From JAGWBD01 sp965220615 (GTDB lineage: Bacteria > Chloroflexota > Anaerolineae > Aggregatilineales > Phototrophicaceae): a stretch of DNA of 64,000 bases. Position 1 is the first letter of the stretch. Each line of letters opens with the position of its first letter. The stretch lies in contig CBDCQL010000001.1 in assembly GCA_965220615.1 (NCBI GenBank), positions 620,001 through 684,000 on the forward strand, given 5' to 3'. Shown here piece after piece: positions 16,359 to 25,461 of this stretch. Under the pieces are notes generated by a model. That model worked only from the letters and a program-made list of their open reading frames with translations, was not told the DNA's origin and did no database searches. Position numbers and translations under genes: made by a program.

Positions 16359-18017
16359 ATGAACATCCAATCCACCATCGCCAGCATGACGACCGAAGAA
16401 AAGGTCGGCCAGATGTTCATGCTGGCCTTCGCTGGCGACCAGCTCGACGAAGCGCGCATCCTCATGGTCGAGCATCTTGTGGGCGGCGCTTACATCAGCG
16501 ATGAGAACGTCCCGACCGCTGTCGCCGCGTTGGCGCTCTGCAATTCGCTGCAAGCCTTCGCCGCTGGCACGCGCCTGGGCATCCCGCTGCTGCTCGGCGC
16601 CGACCAGGAGGGGACCTGGTCCGTCATGACCGCCGAGAGCGCCATGGGGCCGGGCAATATGGCCCTGGGCGCCAGCGGCGACCCCGACTGCGCCTACCGG
16701 ATGTACAGCCTCATCGCCCGCGAAACGGGGGCCGTCGGCTTGAATGTCGCGCTGGGCCCGGCCGCCGACTGCAACTCCAACCCGCACAACTCCATCATCG
16801 AAATGCGTTCCTTCGGCGAAAGGCCCGAGCTGGTCGCCGCGATGACCGCCGCCGCCGTGCGCGGCTTGCAGGACAATGGCAGCATCGCGGCGATCAAGCA
16901 CTTCCCCGGCCACGGCGATACCACCCTGGACAGCCACCGCGGCTTGCCCACTGTGACGCGCAGCCTTGACGAACTCAAGCGCATTGACTTGCAGCCCTTC
17001 GCCGCGGGCATACGGGCCGGCGCGCGCATGGTCATGACCTCGCACATCATCTTCAGCGCGCTTGACCCCGACCGGCCCGCCACGCTGTCGCCATTCATCC
17101 TCGGCGATCTGCTGCGCGGCGAACTTGGATTCGACGGCGTGATCGTCTCCGACAGCATGAATATGCACTCGATGAAAAGCAATTACGACCCGGCCGATGC
17201 GGCGATCCAGGGTTTCAACGCCGGCGTCGACCTGATGATGCTGGCTGAAGAACATTACGACCACGACGCCGGCCAATACCTGGCCAACCAGCGCGCCCTC
17301 ATCCGCGCCGTGATTCGGGCGGTCGAGGATGGCCGCCTCAGCCGCGAACGCGTCGATGACGCCGTAAGGCGCGTCCTGAGCCTCAAGCGCGACGCCGGCT
17401 GGAGCACCGCGCCGCTGCCCGACCGGACGGGGCAGGTTGGCAGCGACGAACACCGCGCCCTGGAGCTGGATGTGGCCCGCCGCGCCTTGAGCATTGTGCG
17501 CGACAAGGGCGGCCTGATTCCGGTCGACCCGGCCGCGCCGATCACGCTGGTGAATGCGACCGAACGTAGCGCCTATGCCGTGCTGACGCGGACGCGCGGC
17601 ATCGGGCCCAACCAGGCAACGCCCGCCTTTGATGTCTTTGCCGAGGCGATGCGCGCCCGTTGCGATCGGCTGCGTGTGGTCGGGGCGGAAGACTTCGCCG
17701 CCGGAGATCTGCCGGTCGCGGGACTCATCATCGCAGTCACCGAGAATTACACGCTGCCCGGCATGGACTTCGACCGAAGCCGGCAGGCCGAAATCGTAAA
17801 TGCGCTGCATGCGGCGGCCGGCGAACGCCTGATTGTGGTTGGCCTGCGCGATCCTTACGAACTGGCGCATTTCCCCGAGATCGGCAGCTATCTCTGCGCC
17901 TTCAGCTTCCGCCCCTGCGCCGCCCAGGCCGCGGCCGACGCGCTGCCGGGTAAATGTGAGGCGAAGGGCCGCTCGCCAGTCAGCGTGCCGGGGACGGATG
18001 TCGTGGCCGCCGGCTGA
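16359..18017 (+). CDS. GH3 beta-N-acetylhexosaminidase-like glycosidase (NagZ-like)
   Basis: A 552-residue family 3 glycoside hydrolase. The opening TEEKVGQMFMLAF and LLGADQEGTWSV fit the TIM barrel. IKHFPGHGDTTLDSHRGLP, about residue 186, is the diagnostic NagZ-type loop carrying the catalytic His/Asp pair, and FDGVIVSDSMNMHSMK holds the nucleophile Asp. An alpha/beta C-terminal domain of about 150 residues is present, as in longer GH3 hexosaminidases. There is no signal peptide, so it acts in the cytoplasm on sugars imported by the upstream transporter. The likely substrate is a beta-linked N-acetylhexosaminide; specificity is inferred from the motif. Confidence 0.9.
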   Translation: MNIQSTIASMTTEEKVGQMFMLAFAGDQLDEARILMVEHLVGGAYISDENVPTAVAALALCNSLQAFAAGTRLGIPLLLGADQEGTWSVMTAESAMGPGNMALGASGDPDCAYRMYSLIARETGAVGLNVALGPAADCNSNPHNSIIEMRSFGERPELVAAMTAAAVRGLQDNGSIAAIKHFPGHGDTTLDSHRGLPTVTRSLDELKRIDLQPFAAGIRAGARMVMTSHIIFSALDPDRPATLSPFILGDLLRGELGFDGVIVSDSMNMHSMKSNYDPADAAIQGFNAGVDLMMLAEEHYDHDAGQYLANQRALIRAVIRAVEDGRLSRERVDDAVRRVLSLKRDAGWSTAPLPDRTGQVGSDEHRALELDVARRALSIVRDKGGLIPVDPAAPITLVNATERSAYAVLTRTRGIGPNQATPAFDVFAEAMRARCDRLRVVGAEDFAAGDLPVAGLIIAVTENYTLPGMDFDRSRQAEIVNALHAAAGERLIVVGLRDPYELAHFPEIGSYLCAFSFRPCAAQAAADALPGKCEAKGRSPVSVPGTDVVAAG

Positions 18018-18053
18018 ATTGCCTGCTTCGCCCTGTCTCCAGGGACGGTGCAG

Positions 18054-18074
18054 GGGCGACCAGCCTGGTCGCCC
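18054..18074. repeat. Dispersed palindromic repeat (GGGCGA family)
   Basis: GGGCGACCAG-C-CTGGTCGCCC, a perfect 10-bp stem, 36 bases after the GH3 gene. Confidence 0.7.
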
Positions 18075-18147
18075 GCCGCCCCAGGCGGAAACCAGGAAAA
18101 GAGGCGGCCCGCCGGCCGCCCCGGTTGCCTTCGCCAGCGTGCCCGGT

Positions 18148-18456
18148 CTACTTCAGTAGCACGGCGATCAGGGCCGGCATGCTGGCCAGCAATGGCTAGC
18201 CAAAGGTAATCGCCTGGCCAATGCCTTTGAAACGCTGCTGACGCTCGCTAATCTTCTTGAGGCGATCGTCGAGGGCGTCAAACTTGCCGTTCACCTCTTG
18301 CGTCTGTTCTTGCACTACCGTGCGGACGAATTCTTTCGTCGCCAGGGCGTCCAGTTTGCCGCGCAATTCGCTGATTTCACGTTCGTGCCGTGTTATCTGG
18401 TCTGGATCTGTTATGTCAAGTACCTTGCAAAAAATCAACTTCGTTCGATACGTCAT
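18148..18456 (-). pseudogene. Small coiled-coil protein split by an in-frame TAG
   Basis: From the ATG at 18456, 86 codons encode a charged heptad-like helix (HEREISELRGKLDALATKEF, FDALDDRLKKISERQQRF) ending IGQAITFG and a TAG at 18198-18196. In the same frame PLLASMPALIAVLLK follows and stops at 18150-18148. The extension completes a hydrophobic C-terminal anchor, so the TAG looks like a mutated TGG or CAG. Phage XhlA-like and other small coiled-coil/anchor proteins share this plan; no firm family is recognised. No ribosome site precedes the ATG. It lies inside the direct-repeat-flanked block. Confidence 0.5.
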
Positions 18457-18653
18457 CAAAACATTTTGCAGGCTGGTTTAGCAATTGTCTCACAATGAAT
18501 TGAAGAATCAACTTCTGCCGGACCGCGAATCCCTACATCTCCCGCAATCTTTTGGATTATTCGGCGGGCGATTCACAAATTCGTCCCTGCCAACTCCCGT
18601 TATTTTCGCACTGCACTATTCAAACTGCGTCTAAACCGGCTGGCGGTGCGCAT

Positions 18654-18810
18654 GCGCCCTGCGACTGGCAGCGCACTTGCGGCGGCAGTATCATGGCGTT
18701 CGGACAGCCGCCGCCCAGGGCGCCGGGTCGCCGAAGGCGCGGCAGGGAAAAACAGGACCGCCGGCAGCATCCGCCCGGTCCGTCGGGGCGCCTGTGCCGG
18801 ATGCGGGCAA
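18654..18810 (+). repeat. 157-bp direct repeat, copy 2
   Basis: Second copy of 12738-12894, ending 16 bases before the ATG at 18827. The stretch 18457-18653 just before it is AT-richer and holds no gene I can support. Confidence 0.93.
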
Positions 18811-18826
18811 TTGCAGCGGAGCGGTG

Positions 18827-19366
18827 ATGGACGCGGGCGAGGCCCTGAAGTTTGACGAGGCGGAACTGCGCGCCAACCGCGAGGGACGCCTCAGCGCGCG
18901 CCAGCGCAACCGGGTCTTCGCGCGTCGCCGCCGGCTGATCGTCGTCCTCGCCTTGCTGACCCTGCTGATCGGCCTGCTGGCCGCCAGCGTCATCCTCGGC
19001 CTGCTGCCGGGCGCCACGGCGGAGGGTATTGTGCTGGCCCTCGGCGCCGAGGCGCTGACGGCGGGCCTCGCCTTTCTGCTGTGGATTTTGTGGCAACGAT
19101 TTCGCGCCCTGCTCGCGCCTGGTCTTGTCCATTGCGTCAGCGGCCCGGTGACCTGCTACGTGCTGCGCGAACGCCGCACGGACGACATCGCCGGCCGGCC
19201 GGGTACGCGCACCGGTTATTATCTGCGCGTGGCGGAGCAGGAATTCGCCGTATCCGAGGCGCTGCTGGCCGCCATCGAGGACGGCGCGACCTACCGGCTT
19301 TACTATGTGGCGCGGCCCGCCACGCTGCTCAGCGTGGAGCCGGCGCCGGATGACGGGAGCTCATGA
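18827..19366 (+). CDS. Two-TM membrane protein, first gene of ABC exporter operon
   Basis: A 179-residue protein with a charged N-terminus (ARQRNRVFARRRR), two transmembrane helices (about residues 37-58 and 63-83) and a soluble C-terminal domain of about 90 residues (GPVTCYVLRERRTDD, GYYLRVAEQEFAVSEALL). No named family is recognised. Its stop overlaps the ATG of the ABC ATPase by four bases, so it is co-translated with the transporter and may be an accessory subunit. The upstream region is repeat copy 2, so its expression could be shared with the duplicated sequence at 12738. Confidence 0.72.
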   Translation: MDAGEALKFDEAELRANREGRLSARQRNRVFARRRRLIVVLALLTLLIGLLAASVILGLLPGATAEGIVLALGAEALTAGLAFLLWILWQRFRALLAPGLVHCVSGPVTCYVLRERRTDDIAGRPGTRTGYYLRVAEQEFAVSEALLAAIEDGATYRLYYVARPATLLSVEPAPDDGSS

Positions 19367-20178
19367 ACGACGAAAACCCTGCGGCCCGCAATGCCGACGA
19401 TGCGCCCCGCGACCTCTTGCGGGTACAGGGCCTCGGCTACAAGTACGGTTCTTTCCACGCGCTCAGCGACGTGTCCTTTCGGGCCGGCGCGGGCGAACTG
19501 ATCGCGCTCGTGGGGCGCAACGGCGCCGGCAAGTCCACCCTGCTGCGCTGTATCGCCGGCTGGTCGCGCGCCAGCGACGGCGAGGTGCACGTCATGGGCC
19601 AGGCGCTGGCGGAAAACGAGCGTCAGGCGCGCGAGCACGTGGTGCTGCTGCCGGATACGCCGCCCTTCTATGACGAATTGACCGCCTGGGAGCATTTGCA
19701 GTTCGCGGCGCAGTCGCATGGCTGGCGCGACTGGGAGGACGAGGGCGAGGACCTGCTGGAGCGCTACGGCCTCTTCAACAACCGCGACGCCTTCCCCTTC
19801 GCCTTCTCGCGCGGCATGCGCTACAAGCTGGCCATGTGCATGGCGCTGCTGGTCGAGCCCAAAATCCTGCTGATGGACGAGCCCCTGGGCCCGCTGGACC
19901 CCGTCTCCGCCGACGAGTTGTGGATCGAACTCAATCGCCACCGCAACGAAGGCATGACGATTCTGCTCAGCAGCCACCAGTTGCCGCATGAAGCCTGGCC
20001 CGATCGCTATCTCATCATGGAACAGGGCGAGATCATCGGCCAGGGCACGCCGGACGAATTGCGCGCCTCGCTGCGCCTTGGCGCGGACGACCCCCTGACT
20101 CTCGACAGCATGCTGCGCGCCGCCCTGCGCCGTCGCCGCAATTCCCCCAGGCCCGATGACGCCGCTGCCGCTGACTGA
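19363..20178 (+). CDS. ABC transporter ATP-binding protein
   Basis: A 271-residue nucleotide-binding subunit: Walker A GRNGAGKST (near residue 50), an unusual signature region FAFSRGMRYKLAM in place of LSGGQ, Walker B ILLMDEPLGPLDP, and the H-loop SSHQ. The degenerate signature and ABC-2-like permease partner fit an exporter or membrane-protein-type ABC system, not sugar import, so it is unlikely to energise the sugar permeases nearby. It overlaps the upstream gene by four bases and the permease gene downstream by 23. Confidence 0.9.
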   Translation: MNDENPAARNADDAPRDLLRVQGLGYKYGSFHALSDVSFRAGAGELIALVGRNGAGKSTLLRCIAGWSRASDGEVHVMGQALAENERQAREHVVLLPDTPPFYDELTAWEHLQFAAQSHGWRDWEDEGEDLLERYGLFNNRDAFPFAFSRGMRYKLAMCMALLVEPKILLMDEPLGPLDPVSADELWIELNRHRNEGMTILLSSHQLPHEAWPDRYLIMEQGEIIGQGTPDELRASLRLGADDPLTLDSMLRAALRRRRNSPRPDDAAAAD

Positions 20179-21688
20179 CCTGCGCATCCTTTTCGGTCTG
20201 CGCTGGCGTCAGTTTCGCTCCGGCGCGGTCTTTTGGCTGCGCCTGCTGGGCTACGATGCCCAGGCGAGTTCCTGGATGCAGCGGGTCTACGTGCTTTATC
20301 TGCTGGGCATCGGCTCGATCTGGTTCTTCGCCATGTGGGCCTGGGGCCATGACCTCGCCCTCTCGATCGGCGAGTCGCTGGCGCCGCAGACCCTGGCGCA
20401 GTTGCTGGAGCGCGTGCCGCCGGCCGTGTTGCTGCTGCAGGTGTGGGCCATGATGGCCTCGCTGCGCAGCACGCCGCTCAAACTTAGTTTCCCCGACATG
20501 GCCTGGATCGTGGGCTCGCCGCTGGCGCGTTCGGTGCCGGTGTTGCCGGGCTTCATCCGCCAGGTGCTGACGCGCTGCATCGTCTTCGGCGCCATCTGGG
20601 CCCTGCTGACCGTCTTGCTGCGCGCGCCGCTGTCGCCCGCCACCCCGCTGGACAGCCTGCGCGTGCTGCTGGTGGTGAGCCTGCTGGTGGTGCTGACCTG
20701 GTCGCTGGCCTGGCTGCTGGGCATCCTGCGCCTGGTGTATCCGCAGGTCAGTGGCTGGCGCTGGCTCTGGCTGACGCCGCTGCTGCTGCTGCCGCTGGCG
20801 CAGCTGGCGCCGGACCAGTTGCTCTGGCCCGGGCGGTTGCTGGTGCTCGGCGTCTACGACCTGGCGCCGCTGACGGCCCTGGCCCTGATCGCGCTGGTGG
20901 CGGCCGGGCTGGTGGCCAGCTTCGTGATCCTCGGCGCGCGCATCAACATGATTCAGGCGGCGGACGAAAGCGCCGTGTACGCGCGTCTGGCCGCGCTGGG
21001 CCTGCTGGCCTGGCGCATGCCGGACCTGCAGCTGCGCATCCGCCTGCAGCAGGCGCGCGCCGGTCAGCGGCCGCGCTTGCGCATCCCGAGCGTCTATGGC
21101 AAGCGGGCGATGGTGGTGCGCTCGGCCATCGCCGGCCTGCGCCACCCCTCGCTGATGCTGGTCAACGCGCTGTGGGGCGCGGGCATGACCTGGGCCGCGG
21201 GCCTCATTCTGGTCAACGAGTTGCCGGTGCCGCTGTGGATCGGCTGGTTGCTGATCGCCGGCATCGCGCCGCCGATCGGTCTGCTTTACACCTTCCGCCG
21301 CGACGTGCAGGAGCCCTTCCTGCGCCAGTTCCTGCCGCTGGACGGCTTTCAGATCTTTCTGGCCGACGTGCTGCTGCCGCTGGCCTTCCTGCTGGTCGGC
21401 GCGCTGCTCGCCTGGTTCCGCTTCCTGCAGGACCTGCCGCCAGAACTGTTTTTTGAGTTCCTCATCACGGGCGTGATGACCATTCCCCTGCTGGGGCTGC
21501 TGCTGGCGCTCTGCGGCGCGGCGGCGATGACAGCCACGCGCGAACTGCAGACCCGGTTGCTGGGCACCGGCGCCAGCTTCGGCCTCGCGATTGTGGCTTC
21601 CGTGCTGCTGGGCACGCCGCTGGCCGGTCTGGTGGTGGTCTGCATCGCGATCGCGATGCTCGGCGGCATCCTGATGCAGCACGCCTGA
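20156..21688 (+). CDS. ABC transporter permease (exporter type)
   Basis: A 510-residue polytopic membrane protein with about 12 hydrophobic segments, rich in Leu, Trp and Arg, translated from an ATG inside the end of the ATPase gene. WIVGSPLARSVPVLPGFIRQVLTRC and RRDVQEPFLRQFLPLDGFQIFLADVLLPL are long amphipathic cytoplasmic stretches of the kind seen in large ABC-2 and YhaP-like permeases. Substrate unknown. It forms an operon with 18827 and 19363. It ends five bases from the convergent VanZ-like gene. Confidence 0.82.
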   Translation: MTPLPLTDLRILFGLRWRQFRSGAVFWLRLLGYDAQASSWMQRVYVLYLLGIGSIWFFAMWAWGHDLALSIGESLAPQTLAQLLERVPPAVLLLQVWAMMASLRSTPLKLSFPDMAWIVGSPLARSVPVLPGFIRQVLTRCIVFGAIWALLTVLLRAPLSPATPLDSLRVLLVVSLLVVLTWSLAWLLGILRLVYPQVSGWRWLWLTPLLLLPLAQLAPDQLLWPGRLLVLGVYDLAPLTALALIALVAAGLVASFVILGARINMIQAADESAVYARLAALGLLAWRMPDLQLRIRLQQARAGQRPRLRIPSVYGKRAMVVRSAIAGLRHPSLMLVNALWGAGMTWAAGLILVNELPVPLWIGWLLIAGIAPPIGLLYTFRRDVQEPFLRQFLPLDGFQIFLADVLLPLAFLLVGALLAWFRFLQDLPPELFFEFLITGVMTIPLLGLLLALCGAAAMTATRELQTRLLGTGASFGLAIVASVLLGTPLAGLVVVCIAIAMLGGILMQHA

Positions 21689-21692
21689 CAGA

Positions 21693-22067
21693 TCAGGCGC
21701 CGCGCCGCCGCAGCCAGAGCGCGACGGCCAGCGCCCCGCCGCCGTTGAGCGCCAGGTCCAGCGCGGAGAGGCCGCGATCGGGCACGAATGTCTGGCCCAC
21801 TTCAGTCAACAGGCCGCAGGCCAGGGCGATGAACAGCGCGGGGCGGATGGCGTGTAGCGCGCGCCACCAGAGCCAGGTCATCAGGGCGAAGCTGACGAGA
21901 TGGGCCAGATGCAGCAGCAGCAGACCGAAGGCGTCATGGTCGCCGGCGGCGGCGGGCCCGATGAGCGGGTCGCGGCCCGGCTGCAGCAGGATGAAGCAGA
22001 TGAGCAGCGTCCAGGCGAGGGCGAGGGCGCTGCGTGAAGATGGCTGAAGCGGGACTCGCGACAACAT
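21693..22067 (-). CDS. VanZ-like membrane protein
   Basis: A 124-residue protein with four hydrophobic segments and the VanZ-family ending GLLTEVGQTFVPDRGLSALDLALNGGGA. VanZ-like proteins are small membrane proteins linked in some bacteria to teicoplanin resistance; most are of unknown role. ATG 22067 is used; a GTG three codons earlier is possible and neither has a clear ribosome site. It is convergent with the ABC permease. Confidence 0.83.
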   Translation of the reverse strand: MLSRVPLQPSSRSALALAWTLLICFILLQPGRDPLIGPAAAGDHDAFGLLLLHLAHLVSFALMTWLWWRALHAIRPALFIALACGLLTEVGQTFVPDRGLSALDLALNGGGALAVALWLRRRGA

Positions 22068-22226
22068 GCGGACCACTATACATGCAAAAAAGTTTCTACC
22101 CGGTACAATAGTGAGGGAGGGAAGTCACGTTGTGTCGGGTGAGTGCGAACAGGGAGGTGCGCTGATTGCCAACCCGTTAAGTGCACGTCGAAACATGTCG
22201 ATCGAAAAGAGATTTAGGGGTGAGAG

Positions 22227-23615
22227 ATGAGTCACAAATTGAGTCGTCGTGACATGCTGAAGGGCACGGCCGCCGGTGCGGCCGGGCTGGTGGCGGGCCT
22301 GACGCCTTCGCTGGCGCCTGCGCAGGACACGGTGACGCTGCATTTTCATCAGAGCATCGAGCGCTGGACGCCGGTGGTTGAGAACTTTAATGAACTCTTC
22401 CCCGGCACCGAGGTCGCATTCATCAACGTCACCGGTATCGACGATGAAGAAGTCGCCAGCAAGACCCTGACGCTGCTGGCCTCCGGGCAGCCGCTGGACG
22501 CGGGCAAGGCCTCGACCGAGGTCACCGTGCTCTACGCCGGCGAGGGCATCGCCGCCCCGCTCACCGAGCGCGTGCTGGATGCGAAGGACGAGCTGGCCGA
22601 GTACTTCTCGGACATGGCGCCGATCCTGCCCGAGACCATGCTGTGGGAAGGCGACCTCTACGAGTTGCCAGATGGTTGCAACGCGCCCAACATGTTCTTC
22701 AACGTGAACATGCTGAACGCGGCGGGCCTGGACGTGCCGCCGGCGGACTGGACCAAGGACGACTTCGTGGAGTATGCGAAGGCCACGACCAACCTCGGTG
22801 GCGAGGAGACCTTCGGCTACGGCTGGCCGATCCGCATCTGGGGCAGCTGGGGCCCGTGGCACTACGTCAACAACACGAACTTCCTGACGGAGGAACGCGC
22901 GCCGGGTGGCGAATGGTTCTGGGAGACTTTCTACGCGGACAACGACGACGTCGGTCACCGCGGCGGCGGCTTCCGCTGGCCCGAGGCCAACGCCAACGAC
23001 CCCTTGATGGTCGAGGCGCTGGAATTCGTCATGTCGCTGACGGCCGACGGCTATGCGCCAGGCATCGAACTGGGCGGCGGTCAATCGTTGAGCGGCCTCT
23101 TCCTCTCCGACAAGGTTGCCATGACGCCGGCCGGCGGCTTCTGGGCCGGCGGTCTGTACAACAACGGCATGGAGAAGGGCGAATTCGACGTACAGTACTG
23201 GCCGAAGTGGAAGTCGCAGCGGCACCAGCTGGGTGTCAGCGGCAACTGGCTTTCCAGCGTCACCGAAAATGGCGACCTTATGTGGGAACTGCTCAAGTTC
23301 TCCGTCAGGACAGACCAGATGCTGGCCCTGAAGGACCGCTACCGTCCGGTGATGAGGACCACGCCGGTGCGCCGCTCGATGGTCACGCCAGAGGCCTACG
23401 AACTCACAGGCCCGGCCAACTGGCAGGTCTTCTACGACACGATCGACCTGCCGGACACCTACCCGATCCCCTCGCCGCCGGAAGCCGCCGGCATGACCGG
23501 CATTCACAACCGCGCCGTCGGTCTGGCCATGTCCGGCGAGATGTCGGCGCAGGCCGCGCTGGACCAGGCGCAAGCGGAGCTGGAAGCGCTCTTCGCCCGC
23601 ACCCGCGGCGCATAG
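22227..23615 (+). CDS. Tat-exported ABC substrate-binding protein, paralogue 1
   Basis: A 462-residue extracytoplasmic binding protein (SBP_bac_1/CUT1 type) with a twin-arginine signal (LSRRDMLKGTAAGAAGLVAG, cut near LAPAQD). Family features are the lobe motif MAPILPETMLWEGDLYELPDGCNAPNM split over two strands, EDTFGYGW-type loops and a conserved end (DQAQAELEALFARTRG). It is the most divergent of four tandem paralogues (22227, 23982, 25765, 27618). AGGGGTGAGAG precedes the ATG. A hairpin follows at 23645. No permease is adjacent; those at 29089 and 30053 probably serve all four. The ligand is presumably an oligosaccharide, given the GH32 genes downstream. Confidence 0.9.
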   Translation: MSHKLSRRDMLKGTAAGAAGLVAGLTPSLAPAQDTVTLHFHQSIERWTPVVENFNELFPGTEVAFINVTGIDDEEVASKTLTLLASGQPLDAGKASTEVTVLYAGEGIAAPLTERVLDAKDELAEYFSDMAPILPETMLWEGDLYELPDGCNAPNMFFNVNMLNAAGLDVPPADWTKDDFVEYAKATTNLGGEETFGYGWPIRIWGSWGPWHYVNNTNFLTEERAPGGEWFWETFYADNDDVGHRGGGFRWPEANANDPLMVEALEFVMSLTADGYAPGIELGGGQSLSGLFLSDKVAMTPAGGFWAGGLYNNGMEKGEFDVQYWPKWKSQRHQLGVSGNWLSSVTENGDLMWELLKFSVRTDQMLALKDRYRPVMRTTPVRRSMVTPEAYELTGPANWQVFYDTIDLPDTYPIPSPPEAAGMTGIHNRAVGLAMSGEMSAQAALDQAQAELEALFARTRGA

Positions 23616-23644
23616 TCGCGCCCGCAGCAGCGGACCATACACAA

Positions 23645-23672
23645 AAGGGGGAGCCAGTCATGGCTCCCCCTT
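23645..23672 (+). terminator. Hairpin after binding protein 1
   Basis: 11-bp stem AAGGGGGAGCC / GGCTCCCCCTT, loop AGTCAT, then TTCACGTTAA. The U-run is short, so it may stabilise mRNA 3' ends as well as terminate. The same element follows paralogues 2 and 3. Confidence 0.75.
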
Positions 23673-23738
23673 CACGTTAAGCGCCCTGCAGGCGCCTGTC
23701 GGCAGCGCCGGACCGGGGCGTCCCCTGGCATATGGTAG

Positions 23739-23813
23739 GGGCGATTTATCAAATCGCCCGCCAATCGCCCGACGTGACCGGCAACTTATGTCGGGCGACA
23801 TGATATGTCGCCC
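23739..23813. repeat. Two palindromic repeats (GGGCGA family)
   Basis: GGGCGATTT-ATC-AAATCGCCC (23739-23759) and GGGCGACAT-GAT-ATGTCGCCC (23793-23813): 9-bp perfect arms with 3-base centres, in the 366-base gap between binding proteins 1 and 2. The remainder of the gap holds no gene. Confidence 0.85.
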
Positions 23814-23981
23814 GTACAATCGCCCGGGGTGTGCTGCAGACCAGGGCGATTTGTCAGGCATGAGGGAGGGCGTTAGACTCGCGTTCCGTATGTAGAGAGG
23901 CAGGGGAGGTAGGCCACGCGCAAACAGGATTGTTCCGTATTCGTTGCATTGCGTCGAAAGAAAAAGCTTAAGGGGATGGAT

Positions 23982-25367
23982 ATGGACCACAAAATTAGTC
24001 GTCGCGACATGCTGAAGGGCACAGCCGCCGGCGCGGTCGGCCTGGTGGCGGGCCTGACGCCTGCCATGGCGCCCGCGCAGGACGTCGTGAAGCTGCGCTT
24101 CTCGGAGAACGAGTCGCGCTGGACGCCGGTGGTTGAAGCCTTTGCCGAACTGTTCCCCGGCACCGAGGTCGAGTTCCTCAACATCACCGGCATTGATCAT
24201 GAAGAGGTCGCCGCCAAGATCCTGTCGCTGCTGGCCTCCGGTCAGCCGCTGGACGCGGGCTACGCCGCGACCGAGGCCACCGTGCTTTACGCCGGCCAGG
24301 GCGTCGCCGCGTCGATGACCGAGCGCGTGCTGGATGCGCAGGACGAGCTGGCCGAGTACTTCTCGGACATGGCGCCGATCCTGCCCGAGACCATGCTCTG
24401 GGAAGGCGACATCTACGAGTTGCCCGCGCGTTTCAATTCGCCCAACATGTTCCTGAACGTGAACCTGCTGGACAAGGCGGGCCTGGAAGTGCCGGGGCCG
24501 GAGTGGACCAAGGATGACTTCGACGAGTACGCCACGGCCCTGACCAACGTCGGTGGCGAGGAGACCTTCGGCTACGCCTGGGTCAACCGCCTCTGGGGCA
24601 GCTGGGGCCCGTGGTACTTCGTCAACGACAGCAACTTCCTGACCGAGGAACGCTCGCCGGGCGGCGAATGGTTCTGGGAGACCTTCTATTCGGACAGCGA
24701 CATCGTCTCGCATCGCGGCGGCGGTTTCCGCTGGCCGGAACCCAACGCCAACCACCCCGCCGTCGTCGAGGCGCTGGAGTACGTGGTGTCCCTGACCGAG
24801 GAAGGCCGGGCGCCGGGCGTGCAGCTTGGCGGTGGCTCCGAGCAGCAGGGCATCTTCGTCAGTGACAAGCTGGGCATGACGCCGGGCGGCGGTTTCTGGG
24901 CCGGCGGCCTGATCAACGCCGGTATGGAAAAGGGCTCCTTCGACGTGCAGTTCTGGCCGAAGTGGAAGACACAGCGGCACCAGCTGGGCGTCGGCGGCCG
25001 CTGGATCTTCACCGGCAGCCAGAACCCCGACCGCATGTGGGAACTGCTCAAGTTCTCGATCAGGACCGAGTCAATGCTCATGTTCAAGGACATGTTCCGT
25101 CCCCTGATGCGGACCACACCGGTGCGTCGTTCGATGGCCAACGCCGAGGCCTACGAGCCCAGCGGCCCGGCCAACTGGCATGTCTTCTACGACACCGTCG
25201 ACCGGCCCGACACGGGCCCGATCCCGGCGCCGCCGGAAGCCAACGCCGTCACCAACATTCACACGCGTTTCACCGGTCTGGCCCTCTCCGGCGAGCTTTC
25301 GCCGCAGGACGCGCTGGACCAGGCGCAGGCGGAGCTGGAAGCGCTCTTCGCCCGCACCCGCGCGTAA
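23982..25367 (+). CDS. Tat-exported ABC substrate-binding protein, paralogue 2
   Basis: A 461-residue paralogue of the neighbouring binding proteins, with Tat signal ISRRDMLKGTAAGAVGLVAG. ATG 23982 is chosen over TTG 23949 and ATG 23976 because AAGGGG lies six bases ahead and it aligns with the other three paralogues. Where the others read DGCNAPNM or DSCNAPNM it has ARFNSPNM, in a strand near the binding cleft, hinting at a shifted ligand preference. It is otherwise closest to paralogue 4. A hairpin follows at 25405. Confidence 0.9.
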   Translation: MDHKISRRDMLKGTAAGAVGLVAGLTPAMAPAQDVVKLRFSENESRWTPVVEAFAELFPGTEVEFLNITGIDHEEVAAKILSLLASGQPLDAGYAATEATVLYAGQGVAASMTERVLDAQDELAEYFSDMAPILPETMLWEGDIYELPARFNSPNMFLNVNLLDKAGLEVPGPEWTKDDFDEYATALTNVGGEETFGYAWVNRLWGSWGPWYFVNDSNFLTEERSPGGEWFWETFYSDSDIVSHRGGGFRWPEPNANHPAVVEALEYVVSLTEEGRAPGVQLGGGSEQQGIFVSDKLGMTPGGGFWAGGLINAGMEKGSFDVQFWPKWKTQRHQLGVGGRWIFTGSQNPDRMWELLKFSIRTESMLMFKDMFRPLMRTTPVRRSMANAEAYEPSGPANWHVFYDTVDRPDTGPIPAPPEANAVTNIHTRFTGLALSGELSPQDALDQAQAELEALFARTRA

Positions 25368-25404
25368 CGCGTAAGCAGCAGGGCCGCTGCGGCGGCCTGT
25401 GCAA

Positions 25405-25432
25405 TCGGGGGAGCCGGTTATGGCTCCCCCTT
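25405..25432 (+). terminator. Hairpin after binding protein 2
   Basis: GGGGGAGCC / GGCTCCCCC, loop GGTTAT, then TTCACGTTAA; same element as at 23645. Confidence 0.75.
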
Positions 25433-25461
25433 CACGTTAAACGGACAGCAGATTACGCGTC

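Noticed and set aside
16338..17870. 510-codon antisense frame over the GH3 gene
   Set aside because: No domain, no ribosome site, and the sense strand carries intact GH3 catalytic motifs.
19363..20178. ABC ATPase as the energiser of the sugar importers
   Set aside because: It is co-translated with an exporter-type permease and lacks the C-terminal regulatory domain of MalK/UgpC-type ATPases.
20033..21682. 549-codon open frame antisense to the ABC permease
   Set aside because: Composition (Gln/His/Arg repeats) is that of a shadow frame; the sense gene is coupled to its ATPase.
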